A stretch of DNA of 23,128 nucleotides from Chara braunii. Its lineage: Eukaryota > Streptophyta > Charophyceae > Charales > Characeae. The DNA lies in assembly GCA_003427395.1 (NCBI GenBank), contig BFEA01000231.1:878978-902105 (forward strand). Direction: 5' to 3'. The position numbers and the translations under genes were made by a program. The notes below the pieces were generated by a model, which was not told the origin of the DNA, made no database searches, and worked only from the letters and a program-made list of their open reading frames with translations. Positions 1 through 8,170 of this stretch are shown here, in pieces (positions within the stretch are counted from its first letter, which is position 1; every line of letters starts with the position of its first letter).

Positions 1-93
<93 letters not shown>

Positions 94-94
94 G
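1..94. repeat. (TG)n microsatellite
   Basis: An almost pure TG dinucleotide run opens the window, with one GC interruption near the right end. The Cys-Val open frames across it are an artefact of the repeat. Confidence 0.98.
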
Positions 95-125
95 CTAGGG
101 AGGGGAGGGAGGACCCCTCCCCCAC

Positions 126-158
126 CAATCAATCAATCAACGAATCAATCAATCAACG

Positions 159-200
<42 letters not shown>
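126..200. repeat. (AATC)n tetranucleotide microsatellite
   Basis: Tandem AATC units with two CG-containing interruptions (near 141 and 157), running into an A-rich stretch. The Ile-Asn-Gln-Ser frames over it are not genes. Confidence 0.97.
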
Positions 201-202
<2 letters not shown>

Positions 203-312
203 AAACAATGAATCAATGAATATTTATTTATTATTTTTATTTTTATAATTACTTTTGCTCCTTACCAAAAACCACCTCTAAATTTTTAAATTTTTTTGTT
301 TTTTTTGTGCAG

Positions 313-823
313 GTCGTTAGAGGTTGACGTGCGCAGGCCGCGCGCGCGCGTCGATTTCCCGCGTGCATCCCCCGCCTGGCTGTGCCACGGCCCCCCGGAA
401 ACTCGGCTGTGGGCCCGCGGCTGGCCTCCTCGACCTCGGCCTAGGGTGCCACATAGGCTGGTGAACCTACATCGTGCGAAAGGGAGAAAGATCATGACGG
501 TGAATCCGAGAGGGAGAGGGGCCGTGTTCGACTGTAAGGAAAAAGGGGGTTGGTGGGCTGTGAGTTTGGAGGAGATTCGAAAGTTTGTGAGATTCGATTT
601 GGAACACACTGTGACCATAGCATCTGGACTCATGTTAAGACAAACAATTAGGGTCCCGATGGGAAAGAGTACAAGTCCGCCACTCGCCTGCATTATGTGT
701 GCATACGCGGAGTGGCGTTTCTTGGACTCGTTGGGCCTGGACAGGAGGAGGGTAGTGGGGTTATGTTTGGTCGACGACGTTGTTGGTGCGAATACCCTTA
801 GAAGGGTATCCGCCCTAGTTTTT
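313..823 (+). pseudogene. Reverse transcriptase palm-domain exon (partial)
   Basis: An open frame on codons starting at 314 reads through the central palm of a reverse transcriptase, the enzyme that copies RNA into DNA for retroelements. A motif-B-like block reads RQTIRVPMGKSTSPPLACIM (about 645-706), with the PMG..SPPLA pattern. It is followed by a segment containing YAEWRFLDSLGL and then VVGLCLVDDVVGA (about 752-790), where LVDD fits motif C (x-x-DD metal-binding aspartates). Upstream, RGRGAVF and EEIRKFVRFDLEHT fit the region between motifs A and B. The segment is bounded by a pyrimidine tract ending in TGCAG (AG at 311-312) and by GTAAGT at 824-829, so it behaves as an internal exon. Finger motifs and any endonuclease are missing, so the gene is partial. 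The family (non-LTR, Penelope-like or other) cannot be settled by eye. A second RT fragment lies at 8171-8823. Confidence 0.6.
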
Positions 824-1489
824 GTAAGTGACAGAAAATAAGTTTGGGTTAAAATTTAGGTACACCACGCGAAGCGCGGTTGTTTGTGTGGTTTACGTTC
901 ACAGGATGGTTGACTAGAGAGTGTGTGGGCGCGCAGACTTAAGGCGCACGTGATCTCTTTTCCCTTTTTGATGAATGTGGAAACCGACATTGGTCGCTAG
1001 CCAAGATTTATTTTTGAGTAAAACTAGGATTAGAAAGATTTTGTCTCGTGATTGATGTGCTTATATGTGATTTGTGCGTACGTTCGGAGGATGACATCAA
1101 ATACAATATGATTTAGGAACGTTTTAGTAGGCTCGCGCACTACGCGGCACCTGTTTATGTCGGAGTCCGGTAGCACTAGGCTAAGCCTTAGGCCTGACAC
1201 TATCGGTTATGATGTCGGACTTTCTATAGGGAGACTCAGGGATAGAGAGTACTAGAGACCAACGAGCGACAACGCGGAGGCATGAGAGCTGCGTGAAGAA
1301 AACCACAGGGTTAAGGGTCTGGTGGGGCTATCCCCCATGGTCTTGTCGCCGCGGGGCTGGAGTTCCTTCCACAGCTTACGACTTTGACTTTATCCACGAC
1401 ATTTATTTTCGCCTTATTACTTCTATTATATTCTTCATTTTTATTATTTTATTATTATTATTTTTTCTTTTTTTTTTCTTTTCAAGCAG
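824..1489 (+). other. Predicted intron within the RT gene
   Basis: The stretch starts with GTAAGTGACAG directly after a complete codon. It ends with a long T-rich tract (about 1395-1484) followed by AAGCAG (AG at 1488-1489). Removing it leaves the frame open: the exon before ends in phase 0 and the sequence from 1490 continues in the same codon register for 44 codons. Length is 666 nt. The interior shows no other gene. It contains an imperfect inverted repeat around 1180-1199 (AGGCTAAG against CTTAGGCCT). Unspliced, the upstream frame stops five codons past the donor. Confidence 0.45.
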
Positions 1490-1624
1490 GATCTTCGCAC
1501 CGGTTTTAGGGGCCGTGCGGGCCCGCGCGTGAAAGGGAAGCTAACGAAACTCCTCTATCCGCCTGAAAACTCGGATAGAGGGGTGTGGATAACTCTCCTA
1601 CAGGGTAAAAGGAAACTTGGGTAA
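1490..1624 (+). pseudogene. Candidate downstream exon of the RT gene
   Basis: Following the predicted acceptor, 44 codons read in phase with the RT exon and end in TAA at 1622-1624. The peptide is basic and contains KGKLTKLLYPPENSD, which loosely resembles the tyrosine-proline segment that follows motif C in RTs (compare ERCYPKNLTL at 8.2 kb). The match is weak. A GGTAAA near 1601 could be a further donor. The exon assignment rests on reading frame and splice signals, not on strong homology. Confidence 0.25.
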
Positions 1625-2637
1625 CCTGAGCTTATTGCGGGTGCCCGGACTGTCGGGGTGGCATGTTGGAAAGGATTAGGGAAACATTCTCGTGGGGACC
1701 CGAAAAAGGGAGGTGGACTATGCCATAGCAGGAAACGCTAGTGGCGGGGCCGCAGGCCTACGCCCCGATTCTATGATTCGTCGTGTGTTCGGATTGCCGC
1801 TGGGGGCCCGAGGTGGCCGTGGGCCCCGCCTGAGTGAAGAGGGCCTAAGAAAACTGGCGGAGCTGCGGGGAGTAACTACTTAGTCAGATCGTCGCCAAGC
1901 CGGTATAGGGGCGAAAAACTCATCAAGCCACCTAGGTGGCTGTTTCCTTTCGGAGCTCCTCCAGGTTAGGCGGGATTGTCCGGGGCCGCTTCCTCACCCT
2001 GTCGTACTGCGCAGCGATGGGCAACGTTAGATGGGAACGTGGGCACTAGCAGGGTAAGTAGTGACTCGCCTTCTTTTTGCGAAAGTGGTTATCAATCTGT
2101 TGATTCGCGTCGATTACCGCTCCTTGTGGTGTTTGGATTAACGCACTGTAGTAGAGCAAGGAGGGCGGAGGGACGCTGAGCCAAGGCAACGAATGCAGAG
2201 AAGGGAGAATGAATCCAGACAAAAAGTGGCGCCGGATGCGTGCAAGGCGATGGCGGAAGGGCGAGCTGGGCGCAGCAAGAAGAATGCAACTTATGCGAAA
2301 CTTCGAGGGAAAGGGCAAGTGAGAGGTGGATTCCAAGGTTTTCGAGGTAGGCGACCCCAATTTTGAAATCAGTTTAGTTAGTAAGTTAGTGGATATGGAG
2401 TTAGTATGTAAAAGGGTTGCGCGGAGGTAGCAAAACGAGAGAGATGGTGGGACTAGGAAACAGAGTTTCCACTCGATTCCGGATGGAATCGAGTGAAGTA
2501 AAAGGCTAAATGGAGGTCTTGGGTTTCCGCAAGTTGAATGATAGCATTGGATATGAGGTTCGAATGGCAGTTTGGGCGCTATAGAAGAAAGAGGTCGCTC
2601 GCACGGGATCGTGACACGTGATTGGGTTGAAACAGGG
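1625..2637. other. No recognisable gene; RT-flanking sequence
   Basis: Small open frames only. One at 1692-1883 (plus) contains the Gly/Arg-rich run LPLGARGGRGPRLSEEGL and could be the tail of the RT protein, but nothing identifies it. A donor-like GGTAAGTAG lies near 2052 on the plus strand. The frames at 1976-2179 (plus) and 2046-2360 (minus) overlap each other and have no family signature. CCACCTAGGTGG at 1929-1940 is a 12 bp palindrome. Confidence 0.4.
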
Positions 2638-2643
2638 ACTTAC

Positions 2644-2733
2644 CTGTTGGTCTGAGGGTGGATCGCGGAAGCGTCGGGGTAAGAAGGTTGTAAAACGACG
2701 ATGTATACCTCCACGTTCTAGCGGAAGATCCAT
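2644..2733 (-). repeat. Exon-like module 1 (minus strand)
   Basis: On the minus strand, 30 codons from ATG at 2733 run exactly to a perfect donor, CAG|GTAAGT, with the intron side at 2643-2638. The peptide starts MDLPLERGGIHRR and ends RDPPSDQQ. It aligns with module 3 (MNLPPDHGDIHR ... RDQPTSRQ). Modules 2 and 4 share the start and the donor position but carry stops. The function is unknown. A tandemly duplicated small exon or a degenerate repeat are both possible. Confidence 0.4.
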
Positions 2734-2986
2734 TCAATTTTTCCGTCCTATCGGTGGAAGTACCATAAATCCAGCCGCATGGTTGGGAGCATACCTGTTC
2801 AACCTAGGATTTCGAGCAGCAACGCACTGATGGTAGCAGTGTTTATTTTCGTGATTTAGCGAAATAATCATTCAATTTGCTCATCCTAAAAGAGAGATAG
2901 ATACGGGGAGCGAAGAGCAAGGCCGAGTGGGAGATGGAGTAAAGCGAAAAGAGAGAAGGATAAAGGTGGTGATGTGAGAGACCTAC

Positions 2987-3080
2987 CTGGGAAATCAAAC
3001 TAGCGGTGCGGAATGGACCGAGAGTTGAGCCGGAGACTATGCAGCGGGTGCACCCGACCAAACTCTGGTTGAAGATTCAT
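2987..3080 (-). repeat. Exon-like module 2 (minus strand, degenerate)
   Basis: From ATG at 3080 the minus strand reads MNLQPEFGRVHPLHSL, resembling modules 1 and 3, but a TAG interrupts the frame before the donor-like CAG|GTAGGT (2986-2981). Its length (94 nt) is not a multiple of three. This looks like a decayed copy. Confidence 0.35.
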
Positions 3081-3141
3081 TCCGATCTTACCTATCCTAT
3101 TAACGGAGTAGCAGGAGACTAACGACGGATTGGAGACTTAC

Positions 3142-3219
3142 CTGTCGACTGGTGGGCTGATCGCGAAGCACTGAGCTTGGAAGGCGGTGTATATCTCCAT
3201 GGTCTGGCGGTAGATTCAT
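3142..3219 (-). repeat. Exon-like module 3 (minus strand)
   Basis: 26 codons from ATG at 3219 end exactly at CAG|GTAAGT (intron side 3141-3136). The peptide starts MNLPPDHGDIHRL and ends LRDQPTSRQ. Shared residues with module 1 are M-x-L-P, G-x-IHR near the start and RD-x-P near the end. Both intact modules are multiples of three and end in phase 0. Confidence 0.4.
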
Positions 3220-3281
3220 TCGACTTTGCTTGGTCGATCGATGGGAGTAGTGTGGGAATAGCTGCGAAGTTTGTGACTTAC

Positions 3282-3391
3282 TTATAGACCGATGCGCTGC
3301 ACATCCTAACGACGGAACCAGCCACGCCCTATTCCTTTACGTGCATGGCTGAAAAGCAACGCATCTTTCGTTGTTTTAGTGGAAGTTTCAT
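3282..3391 (-). repeat. Exon-like module 4 (minus strand, degenerate)
   Basis: From ATG at 3391 the minus strand reads MKLPLKQRKMRCF and meets a stop after 20 codons. A GTAAGT donor sequence lies at 3281-3276. Only the first codons and the donor position match the other modules, so this is the most diverged copy. Confidence 0.3.
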
Positions 3392-3406
3392 TCCTCATTT
3401 TGCACA

Positions 3407-4232
3407 TTGGAAGACTTGGCCATATACATGAGGGAAGCGAGGTACATACCTCGCAAACTTTCAGTAGGGAATTCGTTTTTCTTTGCGCGTGAGACGGGCA
3501 GTGGAGCGGGATTGCTTTTCACCCTCGAATACGCCACGACTTGCTGTGGTCTCCTCCATGCCACTGCCAGCTCCATCGGACCGTCGGTATCGTTTTGGCT
3601 CCGGATGCTGCTCTTTGCAGTGCTCGCCGATGCAGTCATGTTCAGTCTAAATGAGGCAATACGCCGCGCCTGGTGGTCTTGCTACCGGTCAAACCCAACC
3701 GTAAGGGTGGCTAGGTACTGATTCGGAGAGAGGAGAAAGGGGAAGGAGTCGAGGCACGTACCAGTTTCTGGTAAAAGTCCGCATGAAGAGGGTATGCAAC
3801 TGCCTTGTGACTACTGTTGTTGCATACTCGGATGGTGTACACGTGTTGTGAGGCGGGTTGTTGTTGAAGATTGGGGAACTTCAAGTTTGTGTTGTTGTTG
3901 GTTATCCGATACTGTTGCAGAAGGTTTCAAACAAGCACGCCGCGGAACTTCCCAACATAGTTTGACTGCGTATCCGTTGTGCACTTAGTACATATGAGTT
4001 GGACATCTGTTGTTTGGCCGTTGGCATCCGCTTAGCTTACTTGGTTTGTCAGTATGTTGTGCATTACGTTGCCGAGCCTTGTAGTGTGGTACGTTGGTAT
4101 GGTGCCTTGTTGATTAGTGCACTACCACTGCACCTTGCGGTGACACGCGATCGCTGTATGCATGGCTCTTACATGAGTTATGTTGTGTTCAACCTATATT
4201 TTGGATGGATTACGAAAGGGGTGTTCTCTTGA
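3407..4232 (+). other. Small unrecognised open frames; G+T-rich tract
   Basis: Three plus-strand frames (3407-3721, 3794-3988, 3999-4232) cover most of this stretch. None matches a family I know. From about 3790 on, the plus strand is unusually rich in G and T (repeated TTGTTG, GTGTTG), which by itself yields Val, Cys, Leu and Trp-rich peptides such as YLVCQYVVHYVAEPC. The apparent hydrophobic segments are therefore probably compositional rather than real membrane helices. Confidence 0.3.
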
Positions 4233-5175
4233 ACGTAGTTGGGCTAGGCTGCGAAGCGGCAGTTCGGGTCGAGTAGTGGTTGCGTTGGTCAGGGGGAGTG
4301 ACATTGTGGACCAAAGAATTGATCAGACGATTTAGGAGGTGGCTAATCCTGCAATGTGGAGGGCCGTCAATGGGTCAACATTTGGCATTTTGACTTTGTT
4401 TGACAAAGTTGAACATACTAGTTGCAAGGGTTGCAAATTTATCTGTTGGTCGTGTGTCACTAAGCCTGCCAACCTGTACAGCAATAGGCTAACCGCGAGG
4501 GTGCAGGCTTATCTGTGACCAATATACTTCGGGCTATGAACTGAGAAGGGGCAGAATTCGCCAAAAGGAGTTATTGCTACGAATTGAGGAGTCACCGTAC
4601 AGTCAACAGTTGTGGTCTGACTATAGTTGACCAGACTGCAGCGCGTTTTGGCCATCATTGCGGGGTCCTCAGGCGCATCAAGGCGACAAGACCCTCACCT
4701 GAGAGTTGAGTCAGTCCCTCCCTTGTATCTCGAGCGTCTGAAACCCCTCTTTCTGCCTTTATTACTCTAAGTTTAATCTTGTTCTGAGAGGAAGGTGGCA
4801 AGCGGGATTGCAACCTGTAGGACCGCAATAAGACTTTGTGGGGATTTAGCCCACCGGATGCGGGATCTCTGTCGGAACTCAGGAGGAGTTCTTGAGGCAG
4901 GGAACTGAGAGGTAATCATTTGCTTGCCCTCTATAAATCCGGTTATAACCCCTATTTGTACATCTCTATACAGTTTGATTGAGTATATTGTCTGCATCCT
5001 TACTTTGACTCTCAGTTTAACTTTTATGATACAAACCAGAATTAATAAAGGAATGTTTGTATAAAGTCAATTTCAGTTTGTTGTTTGATTGAAAGCAGAT
5101 GTGAAAAGGGATTGCATTTGGGGGAAAGGTGGAAGGAAGGTTGTATTGCTTGTGCTTGACTGGGTCAACCAAAGG
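4233..5175. other. Non-coding stretch with several short hairpins
   Basis: There is no convincing gene; a 74-codon minus frame (4773-4997) has ordinary composition but no family signature. Hairpins seen: ACTTTG/CAAAGT at 4393-4409 (loop TTTGA); TTGCAAGGGTTGCAA just after it; GTCAAC/GTTGAC at 4602-4631 with a nested TGGTC/GACCA (4613-4633); and CCGCA/TGTGG at 4823-4841 with loop ATAAGACTT, possibly an outlying relative of the TAAGAT hairpins that begin at 5176. Confidence 0.4.
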
Positions 5176-5208
5176 CTGAGAGAGTCTCCATAAGATTGGA
5201 GGGTTCAG
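5176..5208 (+). repeat. TAAGAT hairpin, copy 1
   Basis: Outer stem CTGAG/TTCAG (one G-T pair). Inner stem CTCCA/TGGAG around loop TAAGAT. The inner stem is the longest in the set and differs from the CCCA/TGGG of copies 5 and 7 by paired changes. Confidence 0.7.
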
Positions 5209-5236
5209 TGCTATGTTTATTTTTGACCGCCTGAAG

Positions 5237-5268
5237 GACCATACAGGTTCCCATAAAATTGAATGGTC
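5237..5268 (+). repeat. TAAGAT hairpin, copy 2
   Basis: Outer stem GACCAT/ATGGTC is perfect over 6 bp. The shared block ACAGGTTCCCATAA is present, but the loop is TAAAAT and the inner stem is reduced to CA/TG. The most diverged core of the seven. Confidence 0.65.
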
Positions 5269-5313
5269 TGATTGCTTTGACTTGCGAGGACTGCCTGTGT
5301 TTGATTTTCAGGG

Positions 5314-5348
5314 ACCAAGCATTTTTTCATAAGATTGGATGACTTGGT
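5314..5348 (+). repeat. TAAGAT hairpin, copy 3
   Basis: Outer stem ACCAAG/CTTGGT is perfect over 6 bp and extends by one G-T pair. The 5' linker is CATTTTTT. Inner stem TTCA/TGGA (one T-G pair) closes the TAAGAT loop. Confidence 0.75.
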
Positions 5349-5392
5349 TGAATTGTTTCTTTAGGGTTGCTTATGTTTTGTGAGTTTCTGAA

Positions 5393-5437
5393 AGAGAGTT
5401 AGACATGTTCCATAAGATTGGATGACCTTGACTCTCT
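5393..5437 (+). repeat. TAAGAT hairpin, copy 4
   Basis: Outer stem AGAGAGTTAG/TTGACTCTCT pairs over 10 positions with two G-T pairs; AGAGAGT/ACTCTCT alone is a perfect 7 bp. Inner stem TCCA/TGGA closes the TAAGAT loop. Confidence 0.75.
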
Positions 5438-5471
5438 CTTGTTTTATTCTGAGGGGGAATTCAGACAAAGA

Positions 5472-5506
5472 ACTGAACAGGTTCCCATAAGATTGGGTGG
5501 TCTGGT
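5472..5506 (+). repeat. TAAGAT hairpin, copy 5
   Basis: Inner stem CCCA/TGGG with the TAAGAT loop and the linker ACAGGTT are clear. The outer stem is the weakest of the set: ACTGAA/TCTGGT pairs at five of six positions with two G-T pairs. Alternatives are CAGAC (5462-5466) with GTCTG (5500-5504 or 5505-5509), or GGTTCC/GGAACC (5480-5514). Confidence 0.6.
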
Positions 5507-5581
5507 CTGGAACCACGCACATGCTAGAACCAAAGGGATAAAGTTGTTTATATTCTTATATTATTTTAATTACGAACAGAC

Positions 5582-5620
5582 TAGTTAGACATTTTTTCAT
5601 AAGATTGGATGATTTGACTA
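5582..5620 (+). repeat. TAAGAT hairpin, copy 6
   Basis: Outer stem TAGTTAGA/TTTGACTA pairs over 8 positions with two G-T pairs, at the same distance from the loop as in copy 3. The 5' linker CATTTTTT is identical to copy 3; inner stem TTCA/TGGA. Confidence 0.75.
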
Positions 5621-5860
5621 TAACTTATCACCAACTAAAGAGAGTATGAACTAAGAATAAAATTGTGGTAAGAAGGGGCGAGTTGAACCTTGTTCTAAGA
5701 TGATCGGTTTAGTCATATGTTACCTTAAAAGACTAAGCGTAGACAAATATATCTAATTTAGATACTTAAATGGTTCAGGGCGACTACGCTGGATATCCTA
5801 GTTATATGCCAAAGGAAGAGAAAAGTTGTAGTGCCCAAGGTTTGTGTATATCTAACGACT

Positions 5861-5899
5861 GAGCTAAACAGGTTCCCATAAGATTGGGTGGTATAGCTT
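5861..5899 (+). repeat. TAAGAT hairpin, copy 7
   Basis: Outer stem GAGCTA/TAGCTT (5 bp perfect plus one G-T). The core AACAGGTTCCCATAAGATTG is nearly identical to copy 5, with inner stem CCCA/TGGG, although the outer stem is unrelated. It lies 279 nt beyond copy 6. Confidence 0.75.
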
Positions 5900-6192
5900 T
5901 ACGCCTTAAGTAAGTTGGGTATAAGGGACAAATCATTGAAAGATTACGAACTATTGTTTGACCAAGTTGATGTTGGGCTGGTGAAAGTACTTACCCTTGT
6001 GATTTGGCCTTACATGTGGTTGAGTGAGATTACTACTTGATCTGAGTTTCAGTTTGACAGGTAGTTATTTTAGATGCTCGCCACGTGCTAGAGTTATGAG
6101 AGTTAGTTTCAATTCATGCATTTTCTGAGTTAAGTTTATTTTACTTGATTCAATTTCTGCATTTTCAGGGATTTTTTTATTATGCTTAGTCT
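5900..6192. other. AT-rich spacer without a gene
   Basis: No open frame of note. The minus strand carries GTAAGTACTTTC (5995-5984), which resembles a 5' splice donor, but no exon could be tied to it. Confidence 0.4.
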
Positions 6193-6490
6193 TGTATAAA
6201 TTTTGGTAAGTCACTTTCTTTACGGGAAGCGCTGCTTTCAAAGTCCTGCTTATCTAACTTCTATATATGACTGAGTAAAAATCTGAAAAGTTTTCTTTTT
6301 TAAAGGGAATGCTGCCAAAAAAATCCCAGTTTCCATATTTAGGCTAGTATAAATTCTAAAAAGACATTTTTCCTACGAGAAGGGCTGCCGAAAGTTTCTT
6401 AGTTTAGAGAAGTTTGAATATATTTTAACAGGTGGTTATTCTAACAACCCACTCTGAATAAGGGAGACCTTGCCAAAGGTCTGCCTTTTT
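6193..6490 (+). repeat. Four degenerate ~80 bp tandem units, each with a hairpin
   Basis: A block like GGGAAGCGCTGCC recurs at about 6224, 6305, 6377 and 6462 (spacing 72-85). It follows a T-rich stretch and, in units 1 and 3, a shared GTATAAATT. Each block can fold: GGGA/TCCT (6224-6247), GGGA/TCCC (6305-6327), GAGAA/TTCTT (6377-6400) and AGACCTT/AAGGTCT (6465-6482, loop GCCA, extended by AAGG/CCTT). Stem sequences differ while pairing is kept. No coding frame follows the period. Confidence 0.55.
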
Positions 6491-7266
6491 CTTTGGGCAC
6501 TGACTTAGAGGTGGATTTATATTGAATCGGTATATAGTCTTGAGTAAGGATGTGCTATGGAGATTTATTCCCCATACACTGATGATTTAGCTGACATTGA
6601 CATATCTTATGATACAAACTTTTTTTTTATCATTGTGACTCAAGATATTGGACTAGCTCAGTTTAATCCGATAAGGATGATCTTCTATTATCACTAATAA
6701 CAGGTCGTTTGCCGATTCATTGATTTACGAGTCAAGTCCAATCCACTCTCGACTACCCAACCTAAAGGTTTTAGCCTCATGATTTTAATTGTTTTATTAA
6801 GGTTTTCACCCGGACTTTTATTAAATGGTCATTTAACAAAGGTACTGAGTACTTATTTTGGAAGGTTGGACAAAGACTGAAGTTTGAATGGCTGAAGCAA
6901 GGGGGTATAAGTATAGAAAATGGTTGAAGTTGACCTCGTGTAGTGTGTTAATTTTTGGTTGATCCTTTGATATGATTGCAAACATGTTTTGTGGTTCGGA
7001 CTTTGAAATTGTCTGCCTACGATCACATACATATATATGGCTGAGAGAAGTCCCACTGTGATTGTGAGAAGTGATCGTCACATATTTTATTCCTCTCTCT
7101 CTCTCTAAATATATATATATATGTACATATCAATGTTTGAATGTTTGTGTGACCTAAAGAGCTCACCCTTAAGGGTTTAATTGGGGGCAGAGATTGAGAG
7201 AGGAAAGAAGACTTGCTTCCTTTACCATTTTTGTTTCTTGAAAATTTCTTAGTTGGACGTTGATCC
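6491..7266. other. AT-rich non-coding stretch with short CT and AT runs
   Basis: No credible gene; the minus frames at 6833-7081 overlap each other and lack any family signature. A (CT)n run (about 7092-7106) sits next to an (AT)n run (about 7109-7122). Confidence 0.4.
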
Positions 7267-7443
7267 TGGACCTGGATTCGAGGTCCACGTAGAGCCTATT
7301 TGTCATGCCCACCGGGACACTCAGCCTAAGGGCTGAAGGTGCCGCGAGGGCCGAACCACTATTCCTTCAGTCGTGCAATATCGTGAAGGGCTCGACCCTC
7401 ACGATACTTCGAGATTGACACTTGAGTGTCATAAGCGACACTC
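7267..7443 (+). other. Cluster of hairpins, candidate structured RNA
   Basis: Stems in order: TGGACCT/AGGTCCA (7267-7287, 7 bp perfect, loop GGATTCG); TCAGCC/GGCTGA (7321-7336, loop TAAG); TATCGTGAAGGG/CCCTCACGATA (7379-7406, one bulged A, loop CTCGA); GACACT/AGTGTC (7417-7430). GAGTGTC at 7424-7430 can instead pair with GACACTC at 7437-7443 (loop ATAAGC) or with GACACTC at 7316-7322, so at least two pairings are mutually exclusive. No open frame covers it. A decayed element with inverted repeats is the main alternative. Confidence 0.4.
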
Positions 7444-8170
7444 GGATCCACGAGGGACCGCTTCATTATGGACACTACATAGTACGCCATCATTGTGACT
7501 GCTTGCGTATTCATGCATTGCTAGTCGATATGAGAAAACTCTGCGTCCGCGCGGTCTTATACTAAGTTTCGCGTGCGTCGCCTATCTGATTTCCGCGCCG
7601 GAAGGTTATGGGATCACTACAAAAGGGACTAGGAGTGTTGTTGTGTTGTTTGTTTTGTGTCGTTCTGTATGTGTGTTATGGTGTAACGTGTGGTGGGTGA
7701 CATGCGTCCTAGTCGATCGGCGACGAATCGTCCTTGGGACTTCAGCCCCCTGTACCTCGGTCCGCGTGCGAGTTCGATAGAGGTGTGAGACCGCGCGTAC
7801 CCCCTATGCTACAACGAACAAGAAACACCCTCGACTGGTCCACCTCTACGAATGCAACTGATTAGCTTTCGTACTGTGGACTGGTAGCTCGACACGGATA
7901 CGCTCACCGAAGAGAGGTGACAACTCCCGCAAGTGGAGGTAAGTTGTACCTCTTGTTGGCGCTATCCTGTCATAGGGTCTCGCGAGAGGTATGGCTGGCG
8001 CACCCGGCCGGATCGACTTGTAGACGCTCTATGTATATCGTGACGAGAGTAAACCAACTCCTGCGTGACGCGGCCGAGAGGGTCCTGCCCTGCACGGGAC
8101 AGATGCGCTCGACAACGTCTCCAACGTCTCGTTGTTTGTGGCGTAATAGAAGGGGGACGAAAAAACATGA
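7444..8170. other. No recognisable gene upstream of the RT fragment
   Basis: This stretch precedes an RT C-terminal fragment, so palm motifs were looked for in all plus frames; no PMG..SP or x-x-DD motif was found. A donor-like GAG|GTAAGT lies near 7938. The frames at 7917-8189 (plus) and 7962-8293 (minus) have no family signature. Confidence 0.35.

Noticed and set aside
2-219. Cys-Val and Ile-Asn-Gln-Ser open frames
   Set aside because: They are direct translations of the TG and AATC microsatellites.
3999-4232. Small membrane protein
   Set aside because: The hydrophobic run follows from the G+T-rich strand; no start context, homology or neighbouring exon supports it.
5176-5899. CRISPR array
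   Set aside because: Repeats are short and diverged, spacers range from about 25 to 240 nt, each copy has its own stem, and the setting is eukaryotic.
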